Assembly (NCBI RefSeq): GCF_025947185.1
Contig: NZ_CP110001.1
Location: 2,914,001-2,978,000, forward strand
Direction of reading: 5' to 3'
From: Flavobacterium sp. N2038
Lineage (GTDB): Bacteria > Bacteroidota > Bacteroidia > Flavobacteriales > Flavobacteriaceae
DNA: 64,000 bases
Part shown: positions 43,988 to 53,209 of the stretch, piece after piece
Layout of the letters: the number at the start of each line of letters is the position of its first letter
How positions within the stretch are numbered: the stretch's first letter is position 1
The notes under the pieces: generated by a model
Told to the model about the DNA's origin: nothing
The model's input: only the letters and a program-made list of their open reading frames with translations
Databases searched by the model: none
Translations under genes and position numbers: made by a program

Positions 43988-44509
43988 ATGAAGATTTTAA
44001 TTATAGGGAAAGAGCTCGAAATTACTCAGAGTATCAAAAAATTATTTTAGAACCAATAGAATCCAATATGGAACAGCCGAAACTTATGATTTGGCAATAA
44101 GCAAAATTGATTCCTATGATTACGACTGCATACTTCTTGATCTGATGTTACCTGATGATGATGGATTTGATATACTAAAGGAACTTAAAAAAAAAGCAAA
44201 ACTGATGGAGTTATTGTAGTTTCTGCTAAAGAAACGCTGGAAACACGTCTGGAAGGATTCAACCTTGGAGCAGATGATTATTTGACTAAGCCTTTTCATC
44301 TCTCAGAACTTTTGGTTCGAATGCAGGCACTTATTCGTCGCAAAAATTTCAAAGGAAACAACAGCATTACTTTCAATGAGATAGTAGTTGAGATTTTCTC
44401 AAAATCCGCAACAGTTAATGATACGAAATTAGATCTGACCAAAAAGGAATTAGATCTGCTCCTTTTTTTAATTGGTAATGAAAATACAGTTTTCTTGCCT
44501 TTTCGTTAA
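43988..44509 (+). pseudogene. OmpR-type response regulator, decayed
   Basis: Pieces in different frames reassemble a receiver domain. MKILIIGKELEITQSIKKLF stops at a TAG after about 20 codons. RIQYGTAETYDLAISKIDSYDY with the phospho-acceptor region ILLDLMLPDDDGF (44127-44167) follows in a second frame. After a run of nine A the sequence returns to frame for IVVSAKETLETRLEGF, ADDYLTKPFHLSELL and the winged-helix start. It then ends early with NTVFLPFR in place of the usual DNA-binding tail. The acidic pocket is altered (GKE in place of the expected EDE). It should once have controlled the divergent PAP2-EptA pair. At least two frameshifts and a truncation make it non-functional, and no sensor kinase is nearby. 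Confidence 0.9.
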
Positions 44510-44553
44510 CTTTACTTAGGCATTCTAGATCAAAATTTTATACTTTCAAATCA

Positions 44554-44589
44554 AAAAACCTCCAAAATCAAATGAATTTGGAGGTTTTT
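44554..44589. terminator. Terminator between decayed regulator and aldo/keto reductase
   Basis: AAAAACCTCCAAA pairs with TTTGGAGGTTTTT around a 10-base loop, with T-rich ends on either strand. It lies between the convergent regulator relic and the aldo/keto reductase. Confidence 0.85.
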
Positions 44590-44675
44590 AATTTACAACG
44601 CATTATCAATTCAGATATTTAACAAATACGTAAATACCAGAAATTATATAAGTTTTGCCCTTTATACATGGAAGG

Positions 44676-45539
<864 letters not shown>

Positions 45540-45727
45540 TTAAAATTCTCTTTTGCAAATTTCCAAACTAATTATATTCCTGTTGTTATATGAATTACGG
45601 TATCTCTTACCAATATTACTGATTAACAGCTAACGGTAGTTTAAATCAATATTTACATTTGGTTACCTTTAGAAAATCTATTGCTTATAACTCACATATA
45701 AAATATTTTAATTACCAAGTGATTCTG

Positions 45728-45831
45728 GTTGGTTAAATTTCAATTTCATTCCCCATTAACGGGACATTGCATTTAAAATGATATTGATTCTGAATTTTAA
45801 TTCTCAGTTCATCTGCAGGCAGGTTTTCGCC
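45728..45831. repeat. 104-bp direct repeat, copy 2 (3' end of metallo-hydrolase gene)
   Basis: Identical to 36765-36868 at 100 of 104 positions, in the same orientation. It forms the intact 3' end of the gene at 45733-47088, with the stop codon five bases inside its left edge. Confidence 0.9.
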
Positions 45832-47088
45832 ATGAACTAAATAAATACATTTGGGAGTGTTTTTAAGAGCAGACAGCCAGTTTAGTAGGTCTTTTTGGTC
45901 TCCATGTGCAGAAAGTCCTTCTATCTGAAAAATTTTTGCTCTTACAGTATAGTAATTTCCATATATCTTAATTTCATGAGCTCCTTCCAGGAGTTTTCTT
46001 CCACGGGTACCTTCGGCCTGATATCCCACAAAAATAATCATCGTTTTTTCAAGACTGATGTAATGTTCAAAATACGATAATACACGTCCGCCTGTCACCA
46101 TACCGCTTGCGGCAATAATTACTTTGGGTTCCGGATTATCAATAATGCGCATGGTTTCTTCAAACTCAGAGACAATGGTAAACATTTTACACATTTTATG
46201 ACAGTCATCAGCAGAAAGTTTATGCCATTGTAAATATTCCAGAAAGACCTGAAGTGCACTGGCTCCCATTGGAGAATCCAGTATATAAGGAATATCGGGA
46301 ATCCTGCCTTCTGTTTTAAGCTGCCATAATAAAAACATTACAGATTGTGCCCTTTCTACAGCAAAGCCCGGAATAATTACAGTCCCTTTCTGTTTTATAC
46401 CTCTATTAATTAATGTTTCCAGTTCACTTTTTACGTCCAAATCGGGATGCAGTTTGTTTCCATAGGTGCTTTCCAGAAAAAGATAATCAGCCATTACAGG
46501 TTTTGTTGGCGGAAACATCAGCACATCATCATCACGACCAATATCTCCAGAAAACACTAAAGTTTTGCCGTCGAGAGTTAGTGTAATACTGCAGGCTCCT
46601 ATAATATGTCCTGCATTTTCAAAAACAGCAGTAATTTCGTTTGCCACTTCTACAGCTGTATTGGGCGGAACAATTTTAAAAAAAGAAGTTACCGCTTGAG
46701 CCTGCTCGACTGTATAGAGCGGTTCTGCCTGTTCATGTTTAGAGTATTGTTCTTTATTGGCTCTATTGGCTTCTTCTTCCTGTATTTTTGCGCTGTCTAA
46801 AAGAACAAGTTTAGCGATTGATTTTGTCGGACTGGTACAATAAATTTTACCATTAAATCCCTGAGATATTAATCGGGGAAGCCAGCCGCAATGATCCAGA
46901 TGTCCGTGCGTAAGCAGGACACAATCTATAGTCGAGGGTAAAATGGGCAATGCATCCCAGTTTAATTCTCTGAGTGATTTAATGCCCTGAAAGAGACCGC
47001 AATCGATCAATATTCTGCTATTTTCGGTTTCAATGAGGGTTTTTGAACCCGTTACAGTTCCTGCGCCTCCTATAAATTTAACTTTCAT
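45733..47088 (-). CDS. MBL-fold RNA-specificity-domain hydrolase (beta-CASP nuclease)
   Basis: A 451-residue beta-CASP metallo-hydrolase. His61, His63, Asp65 and His66 (THGHLDHCG) form the zinc site, and GHIIGACSITLTLDGKTLVFSGDIG holds further ligands. SGMVTGGRVLSYF is the beta-CASP segment and GLSAHGDQKDLL the C-terminal motif. CPSF73-like bacterial enzymes of this type act on RNA as exo- or endonucleases. The adjoining upstream gene ends one base before this start and encodes an ATP-cone protein with a nuclease fold, so the two are likely partners. Its 3' end is the target of the 104-bp duplication. Confidence 0.92.
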   Translation of the reverse strand: MKVKFIGGAGTVTGSKTLIETENSRILIDCGLFQGIKSLRELNWDALPILPSTIDCVLLTHGHLDHCGWLPRLISQGFNGKIYCTSPTKSIAKLVLLDSAKIQEEEANRANKEQYSKHEQAEPLYTVEQAQAVTSFFKIVPPNTAVEVANEITAVFENAGHIIGACSITLTLDGKTLVFSGDIGRDDDVLMFPPTKPVMADYLFLESTYGNKLHPDLDVKSELETLINRGIKQKGTVIIPGFAVERAQSVMFLLWQLKTEGRIPDIPYILDSPMGASALQVFLEYLQWHKLSADDCHKMCKMFTIVSEFEETMRIIDNPEPKVIIAASGMVTGGRVLSYFEHYISLEKTMIIFVGYQAEGTRGRKLLEGAHEIKIYGNYYTVRAKIFQIEGLSAHGDQKDLLNWLSALKNTPKCIYLVHGENLPADELRIKIQNQYHFKCNVPLMGNEIEI

Positions 47089-47089
47089 C

Positions 47090-47923
47090 TTATCTATGTT
47101 TACAAATTTCTGCAGCTTCGTTGAGTATGTTTTTAATCCGATTTTGGCTAAGTCCTATTTTAGAAAGACTGTCGGGAGCACTGATAAGATCTTTTACAAG
47201 TATCTGATCCAGTATAAGTAATTTTTCTTTTTCGATCATTGATAACGTTGTAAGGCAGGTAATCGGATATAAAGCTCTTCTGTCTATTATATTTTTGAGA
47301 TTATTATCTTGTGGATAATCCCAACTTAAAATAGAGATACCGCTGCAATTAGCAAAATCTTGTGCATCTTTTGTAAAACGATTATTGGTTACTATAATAC
47401 AAGAATCTATAGTTTCACTGTTAGAAAAAATGGTGTGCTTTATTGCTTTAAGATCGTTAAAACGTGAAAGAATATACATAGGAACTTTTACATCCGAAGA
47501 TCCTTCTTTACTGCCATGAAATTTGCATTCAATCATAGTTATCTTGTTGTTTTTCATAACTGCTATATCAACTTCATGCGACACACATTTTCCTTGTAAC
47601 GTTAAATTTAATTTGGTCTTAAATCCATCTGCAGCATACAATTTAGAAATGAATTTTTCAAAGAAAAACCCTGCCGGACCAAGCATTTGCAATGCTAATC
47701 TGATGTTGTAGCGCGCTGCATGCCCACTTGACGCTTTCTTTAAAATTTCAAAGGCTAATTTGTAGATTTCCTTGGTAGTTATACCATCATACATCTGTTT
47801 TTCTATTTCTGCCAAAGATTCCTTTATCAAATCAGAACTAGCTCCGGATCTTTTAAGAGAACTTTTTAGTTTTTCTTTATCAAAAGGTACTTTGTGTCCA
47901 GAATGCTTTATTATTTTCATCAT
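47090..47923 (-). CDS. ATP-cone / restriction-endonuclease-like fusion protein
   Basis: A 277-residue protein (second ATG at 47920 equally possible). Residues 3-90 are an ATP-cone, as in NrdR and ribonucleotide reductase (IIKHSGHKVPFDKEKLKSSLKRSG). From about 100 to 215 a PD-(D/E)xK nuclease fold follows: HEVDIAVMKNNKITMIECKFHG gives Glu117, Asp119 and the Glu132-x-Lys134 core, as in Mrr-like restriction endonucleases. The C-terminal 60 residues are helical with KIGLSQNRIKNIL. A nucleotide sensor fused to a nuclease suggests ATP- or dATP-gated cleavage. It is paired with the beta-CASP nuclease (gap one base). Function unproven. Confidence 0.85.
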   Translation of the reverse strand: MMKIIKHSGHKVPFDKEKLKSSLKRSGASSDLIKESLAEIEKQMYDGITTKEIYKLAFEILKKASSGHAARYNIRLALQMLGPAGFFFEKFISKLYAADGFKTKLNLTLQGKCVSHEVDIAVMKNNKITMIECKFHGSKEGSSDVKVPMYILSRFNDLKAIKHTIFSNSETIDSCIIVTNNRFTKDAQDFANCSGISILSWDYPQDNNLKNIIDRRALYPITCLTTLSMIEKEKLLILDQILVKDLISAPDSLSKIGLSQNRIKNILNEAAEICKHR

Positions 47924-48402
47924 GTGAAACGAATTTTATTAGATAATTCCGTTTAATTAAAAAGAAAATAGTGTTCATCAGTTAAAGCTGATTTTATATT
48001 TCAAAAATTTAATATTTTCTAATGCTAAAAGTATTGTAGTTTTTTTTCGTCTGTAAAATCTAACCGCCTGGTTTTATTCAGTTTTCATTTTTAGAATTGT
48101 TTTACCAAAACACAATAATTCTTAATACACATCTGATTTTCAACAAATAAACAGTTCTAATTTACAACTATTACCTTTTAAATCCTAATTAATGATACTT
48201 AACTCCTGTAATCTGCTTAATCAATATCTAAAGAAAAAAGATTAATTAGGTGGCTTAATAAGCATAATTTAACTGCTCTTTTTCTGTCTGGTAAAAAAAA
48301 ACTTATAAAAAGAAGCTGTTTAACTAGGGGATAAATCGCTTTTTTGGTACTTACTATATAATTATCAAGAGACTATACATCAATTCTAATCTGACACAAT
48401 TT
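47924..48402. other. Divergent control region with long-loop inverted repeat
   Basis: CCTAATTAAT at 48184-48193 is perfectly complementary to ATTAATTAGG at 48241-48250 across a 47-base loop. No other feature stands out. Confidence 0.5.
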
Positions 48403-49047
48403 TTGAAAAAGGAACTAAACGTTTTAATAATTGGTGACCATCCAATCATTACGGAAGCTTACAGAAGAATTTTTTTCGATAATAATAGTTATGAAATAAA
48501 CTCACAGATTGGCAAATCTTATGGTGAAGCTCTGGTAATTTTAAACAGCTGTAAGTTTGATGTGGTTTTTATTGACTTTGAATTATCTCCTTCAAATGAT
48601 AATTTACATATTTCAGGAGATAGACTAACTATTTTAATAAAAAGCAAGTTTCCCAAGACCAAAATTATACTGGAAATATCCGAAAATAAAGCAAAGTTGT
48701 TTTCTATTTTAAAAAGCATTCCCTTTCATGGTTTATTAATTAAAAAAGATGTCACTTCTGAGATCATCCTAAAAGCATTAGACACTGTTCTTTCGGGTAT
48801 TTTGTTTTATAGTCTTACTGCAACAGCTTTAAAAATTACGGCCGAAAAGCAAGCTTTTACTCTTGATGAACTAGATTTTAAAATTCTACAGAGTCTTTCT
48901 CAAGGGGTGAGAACAAAAAACATGGTGAAGTTTATTCCTTTATCATTAAGCGCCATAGAAAAACGAAAAAGTAAACTAAAAGAACTTTTTAATGCAAAAA
49001 GCGACGAATTGTTGCTAGATAAAGTTAGAAAAGAAGGTTTAGTATAA
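48403..49047 (+). CDS. LuxR/NarL-type response regulator starting with TTG
   Basis: A 214-residue response regulator. The start is TTG at 48403; no ATG in frame is near. The receiver runs from about 5 to 120 with ADhP-like IIGDHPIITEAY (first pocket Asp replaced by Gly) and the acceptor region VVFIDFEL. Residues 150-214 form a LuxR/GerE-like helix-turn-helix (LDELDFKILQSLSQGVRTKNMVKFIPLSLSAIEKRKSKLKELF). Loss of one pocket acid may weaken phosphorylation. It is convergent with the outer-membrane protein gene. A hybrid-kinase partner is not visible. Confidence 0.78.
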   Translation: MKKELNVLIIGDHPIITEAYRRIFFDNNSYEINSQIGKSYGEALVILNSCKFDVVFIDFELSPSNDNLHISGDRLTILIKSKFPKTKIILEISENKAKLFSILKSIPFHGLLIKKDVTSEIILKALDTVLSGILFYSLTATALKITAEKQAFTLDELDFKILQSLSQGVRTKNMVKFIPLSLSAIEKRKSKLKELFNAKSDELLLDKVRKEGLV

Positions 49048-49138
49048 GATTAAAACTTTTTAAGAAATATTGAATAACACATTAAAATCAATAAAATCAT
49101 TTTAAATTTAAATTAATGTGTCCTAATGCTTCATTGTC

Positions 49139-51931
49139 TTATTTAAAGCTGCCATTACCTTTTCTGCCCTGTCCGTTATCAAATTGGCTTTTCCCCCACT
49201 TTTGCGGCTGCCAGGAAAATTGAAGCAGGAAATAGTTACTATTTCTATTGGTAAGACTTTGTTGATAACCGTTATCAGAACTAGTGTAGTTGATAAGATA
49301 ATTTTGTTTGGCTAAATCCATTACAACAAAACTGATAATTCCGTTTTTTTGCTTAAAAATTCGTTTTTCGATATTCATATTCAAAACAAATGGAGTCATT
49401 TTTTGTTCACTATTTGAAGTATGATTTATATTTTGCTGCAAATAAAAATTCATATTCCAGGTTTTGGCAAAATACAGACTAAGGTTTAAATTACCATTAA
49501 ACAATTGATTGAATGTCTTAACCGGAGACGCAGAATTACGATCTACCTGAGATGAATATTCAAGTGTTGTGGTAATTTCTAACCATTTTTTAGGATGAAA
49601 TACAAAATCTGCCTTCCAGTTTTGTAACATTGATTTTCGCATTTCGAGCATTTCATTTAGAAAGTATGGATTATTTGACTGTGAAATCAAACCATTTAGT
49701 TGAAGATTGGAATCAAATACTGATAAGCTTTTACCTAAATTAAAGTTTATCAGCCTGGATTTTTGACCGTCAATATTAGCAAAAGTATTAACTGTTGTAA
49801 GTGTGTTTTTATCTGGATCTACAATCGTGCTTGTTACAGCTCCAACACCATTTTTTGAAGCAGTAGATAAAAACCTTATCGAGGTATTAAGCTGGAGTCT
49901 TTTAAAAAAATTATTGTAGGTAATGTTATAATTTAGTATTTCCGAATTTTTTAAATTAGGATTTCCAATAGTTGTATAATAAGGAGTTGTATTATTGGGT
50001 ATAGGATTTAGCGCGCTTAATGAAGGCTGTCTGAAATTTTGAGAAACTAAAATGCGTAATCTCCCAAATTTACTGTTATTATATGCAATATCAAACGCTG
50101 TTTCGGGCAGAAAATCATAGCGGTTTACTTTGTTTCTTTCGAGTCCAATTACTCCTTTTATCCAATTATTTCTCATTCCAAAAACAGGTGATATTGTTAA
50201 ACCATTTTGCAGAGCATATTCCGTTTTAAAAGAAACAGGAATCTGATAGGTTGCATCTTTTTGAAAATAACTCAAATTAGGATCATAGCTAACAGATTCA
50301 TTTTCGGCTATCGAAGTGTTGGTATCATTTAAATTAGCATTACTGTCAAAATTAAGACTAGCTTTAAATTTCAATTGTTTATTGTAATTCCAATTTAAAT
50401 CATTTTTGATCGAATTTGTAAAATTCCTGTTTTTAATATTTTTAAACTGATGAAGCGTACTATCTACAGCAACAAAATTTATTATGTCTTTGTAAATATT
50501 GGTAATCGAATTGTTTTTTGATCTATTGGTGGTATAATTACTCATTATCCAAAGATTAAAAAATAAATTCTGACTAATAGTATTACGATATTGTGTATTG
50601 AAATTATAGTTTAGTTTTTTGGAATCAACGATAGAATTTGCATCTTCAAAATTATTAATTAATCCCGACTGAAGACTTTGATTGGATAAATTTGAGTCAT
50701 TTGCAGCAACACTTACATTCAGAAATCCAAGAAGACTGCTGCCGTTTTCAAAATTAGAAGAAAAATTATTAGTGAAACTTAGATTATCATTTTCAGAAGA
50801 AGATACTTTTACTGTTTCTTTGTACAAATTACCGTCTTCATAATAATTTTCGCCAATTGATTTAACAGAATTTTTATTTATAGTACGAGAGTATTTTAAA
50901 TCACTGAATAAATTTATTTTTTTTAATTTAAAATTTTTCCCAATTCCAGCGTTCATGTTTTTTAACTGACCATTTGTAACATCAAAATTACTGCGCATTA
51001 AGGTAAGATTCTGCTTCGCTAATGAACCCGGAACTGTCGTACTCCTGATGCCTAAAGGTTCTTGCTGATAATTTGCATATGTCGAAAATTGATTGAATTG
51101 ATCAATATTTTTTATACTTGCTGCAGCACGCATTCGGGATCGAGAACCATTTTCGCCGGTAAAGTCAAGCATTCTTCCTGCAGATTTATCGGCTTTGGTT
51201 ACAATATTTACTACTTTGACGGACTTTTCGGTTTTAAGCTTTTTGGATGTATTGCCTGATTCATCCATATCAATAATCTGAATGCGTTCTATAATATCCG
51301 CAGGCAGTTCTTTTATGGCTTCTTTAACCGATCCGTTAAAATATTGGGCACCGTTAAAAAGTGCCTTTACAACCTCTTCATCGTTATAAAACACTGTTCC
51401 GTTAGCATCAATTCGTATGCCTTCCATTCGTTTTAACAAATCTTCAAGCCTTGCAAAATCTCTAACAATATAATCTTTAGCCCAAAACTCAGTAGTATCA
51501 CCTTTTATCGCTGGTCCTTTTATTCGGGTGATAGTAACATTTTCCAGCTGTTCTTCTTTTATCCCAAGTCGAATAGGCGGCAAATTAATCAGTGTTTTGG
51601 TATCGTTATTAAAATACTTTCGATTGAAAGACTGATGTCCTAATGCTTTTACACTTATAAGAAAATCAGCGGAACGAACTTTTGCAAAACCATAAAATCC
51701 GTAAATATTAGTTGCCGTTTTTAGTGTATCTTTTGCCGATATCAATCGAATATCTGCACCGCTTATTGGTTTATTTAATGAATCACGCAGTATACCTGTT
51801 ACATTTCGCACGACAGAAGGAGTTGTTTGAGCTATCAAATTTGAATTACTAAAAAGAAAGCTGAGTACTATAAAAACCAGCCATAAATGAGACTTTCTTG
51901 TTATTAAAGTTCTGTAGAATTGATTAATCAA
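49139..51931 (-). CDS. Outer-membrane beta-barrel family protein (TonB-receptor-like)
   Basis: A 930-residue protein with TTG as likely start codon at 51931 (MINQFYRTLITRKSHLWLVFIVLSFLFSN...). After the signal peptide (cleaved near residue 35) comes a carboxypeptidase-regulatory-like domain (about 42-125) and a plug-like region (about 130-230, VTITRIKGPAIKGDTTEFWAKDY). The large barrel with many alternating strands runs from about 300 to 925, as in the outer-membrane beta-barrel family PF14905. There is no TonB box I can be sure of. Such proteins take up glycans, peptides or metal complexes. A CBM9/DOMON-like gene lies upstream on the same strand. Confidence 0.88.
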   Translation of the reverse strand: MINQFYRTLITRKSHLWLVFIVLSFLFSNSNLIAQTTPSVVRNVTGILRDSLNKPISGADIRLISAKDTLKTATNIYGFYGFAKVRSADFLISVKALGHQSFNRKYFNNDTKTLINLPPIRLGIKEEQLENVTITRIKGPAIKGDTTEFWAKDYIVRDFARLEDLLKRMEGIRIDANGTVFYNDEEVVKALFNGAQYFNGSVKEAIKELPADIIERIQIIDMDESGNTSKKLKTEKSVKVVNIVTKADKSAGRMLDFTGENGSRSRMRAAASIKNIDQFNQFSTYANYQQEPLGIRSTTVPGSLAKQNLTLMRSNFDVTNGQLKNMNAGIGKNFKLKKINLFSDLKYSRTINKNSVKSIGENYYEDGNLYKETVKVSSSENDNLSFTNNFSSNFENGSSLLGFLNVSVAANDSNLSNQSLQSGLINNFEDANSIVDSKKLNYNFNTQYRNTISQNLFFNLWIMSNYTTNRSKNNSITNIYKDIINFVAVDSTLHQFKNIKNRNFTNSIKNDLNWNYNKQLKFKASLNFDSNANLNDTNTSIAENESVSYDPNLSYFQKDATYQIPVSFKTEYALQNGLTISPVFGMRNNWIKGVIGLERNKVNRYDFLPETAFDIAYNNSKFGRLRILVSQNFRQPSLSALNPIPNNTTPYYTTIGNPNLKNSEILNYNITYNNFFKRLQLNTSIRFLSTASKNGVGAVTSTIVDPDKNTLTTVNTFANIDGQKSRLINFNLGKSLSVFDSNLQLNGLISQSNNPYFLNEMLEMRKSMLQNWKADFVFHPKKWLEITTTLEYSSQVDRNSASPVKTFNQLFNGNLNLSLYFAKTWNMNFYLQQNINHTSNSEQKMTPFVLNMNIEKRIFKQKNGIISFVVMDLAKQNYLINYTSSDNGYQQSLTNRNSNYFLLQFSWQPQKWGKSQFDNGQGRKGNGSFK

Positions 51932-52116
51932 AATGTAATTTTGTTTAGAAAATATATTTTAAAAAAACTACTACAACCTATTTTAATAGTGTTTTTTTAA
52001 TGTACTTAATTATACTCTTGCCAAGGAAAATCAGGATCGACAGAAGGGTTAATTTTCGATGGATACTCACACCCTTTTTCAGATCATGCAATTGATTATT
52101 TATAATGAATCAGCAT

Positions 52117-52839
52117 TTATAATGCTTTTAAATCAATGGATCCAAAAAAAGATGTTGGTGTCATACTATCCCAAAACTCTTTTTGATAGATGCTTTTAGG
52201 ACCGTTATCTATCATAGGCAACGACCGCATGTTTAAAGTATAAGAAAGACCGCGCAGTGAGATTCCGAATTGAAGAGTAGTGCTATTAACACTGTACTTC
52301 TTTAAATACTCTAAAGGAATTTGAATTTCGGCGGTAAAAACATTTGGATTAGCAGGAGTGGCTCTATCATCTAATACTGAATTTCTCACTACAAAATATT
52401 CAATGTCAGTAACTTTCCATTCTACGATAATACCGGTTTCGTTGTAAGTTGATAATGTCTGACTTACAACACCGTTTAGATTTCTTACCAAAAAAAAATC
52501 GTGAGTTTCTTTTAGAGATTTATTGGTAGCGGGATCTTTCAATTTACTAGCAAATACCACCTGCAGGCCAGTTGTATCAGCTTTTTTATCTGAGAAAAAA
52601 ACCTGCACACCGCCCCCGTCAAATTTGGAAGCATTTTTATTTTTTAATATCCCTAAATAAAGAAACTGATTGTCTTTTTTAAAAGTATAATACAATTGGT
52701 TATCGTTATCGTACTGCATTTTTTTAGTATCACCCCATTCGCTGAGATCACCATCAACAACGACTTGTGCTTTTAGTGAAACCGAGAATAACAGAAGAAT
52801 ACTGTAGAAAAACAGGATAAAATAATTGTATTGCTTCAT
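52117..52839 (-). CDS. CBM9/DOMON-like surface or periplasmic protein
   Basis: A 240-residue protein with a signal peptide (MKQYNYFILFFYSILLLFSVSLKAQ). VDGDLSEWGDTKKM at about 27-40 and the later TAEIQIPLEYL segment follow the carbohydrate-binding module 9/DOMON-like pattern, with an FDGGGVQVFFSDKKAD strand pair between. Such domains bind sugars or heme; it lacks an enzymatic domain. It lies 185 bases upstream of the outer-membrane barrel gene on the same strand and may be its ligand-binding partner (inference). Confidence 0.72.
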   Translation of the reverse strand: MKQYNYFILFFYSILLLFSVSLKAQVVVDGDLSEWGDTKKMQYDNDNQLYYTFKKDNQFLYLGILKNKNASKFDGGGVQVFFSDKKADTTGLQVVFASKLKDPATNKSLKETHDFFLVRNLNGVVSQTLSTYNETGIIVEWKVTDIEYFVVRNSVLDDRATPANPNVFTAEIQIPLEYLKKYSVNSTTLQFGISLRGLSYTLNMRSLPMIDNGPKSIYQKEFWDSMTPTSFFGSIDLKAL

Positions 52840-53209
52840 TTTTTATCTATTTTAATGGCTAAAAAGAGGCAGTTAACAATTTATAATTGGCTAACAAGAT
52901 GTTCAAAAATCTTGAAAAATACATGTTTTAAATAAGAGTAATATGTTAACTGCAAATCTTGAAAACCGTCATGCTTTTTTCACAAATATATAAGCTCTTT
53001 GTAAATCTCTATTGCGGAAAAACCGTAAAAATTCACGCAATTAAACTACTCCCTTTTTTCTTCATAGTATTAAAACCAAAAGAGACAACTATCAAATAGT
53101 TGTCTCTTTTTTATCTCCATAAAAATCTTTTTACTTACTTTTTACAGTCTGATCTTTTATCGTTTGTTTATAGCTTACTGATAAATGTGCTAAACCATTA
53201 GTATCTTAA
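52840..53209. other. Intergenic stretch with a terminator
   Basis: The terminator at 53078-53112 is the only feature. The left part (upstream of the CBM9-like gene) is AT-rich without consensus promoter. Confidence 0.5.
53078..53112. terminator. Bidirectional terminator between TPR regulator and CBM9-like gene
   Basis: A 15-bp perfect stem (AAAAGAGACAACTAT and complement) around a 3-base loop, with T-runs on both strands. On the minus strand it ends the TPR/LuxR regulator transcript about 100 bases past its stop. Confidence 0.88.

Noticed and set aside
45599..45611. GGTATCTCTTACC as a fourth copy of the stress dyad
   Set aside because: The centre shares TCTC but arm sequence and spacing (4-5-4) differ, so I do not add it to the three-copy set.
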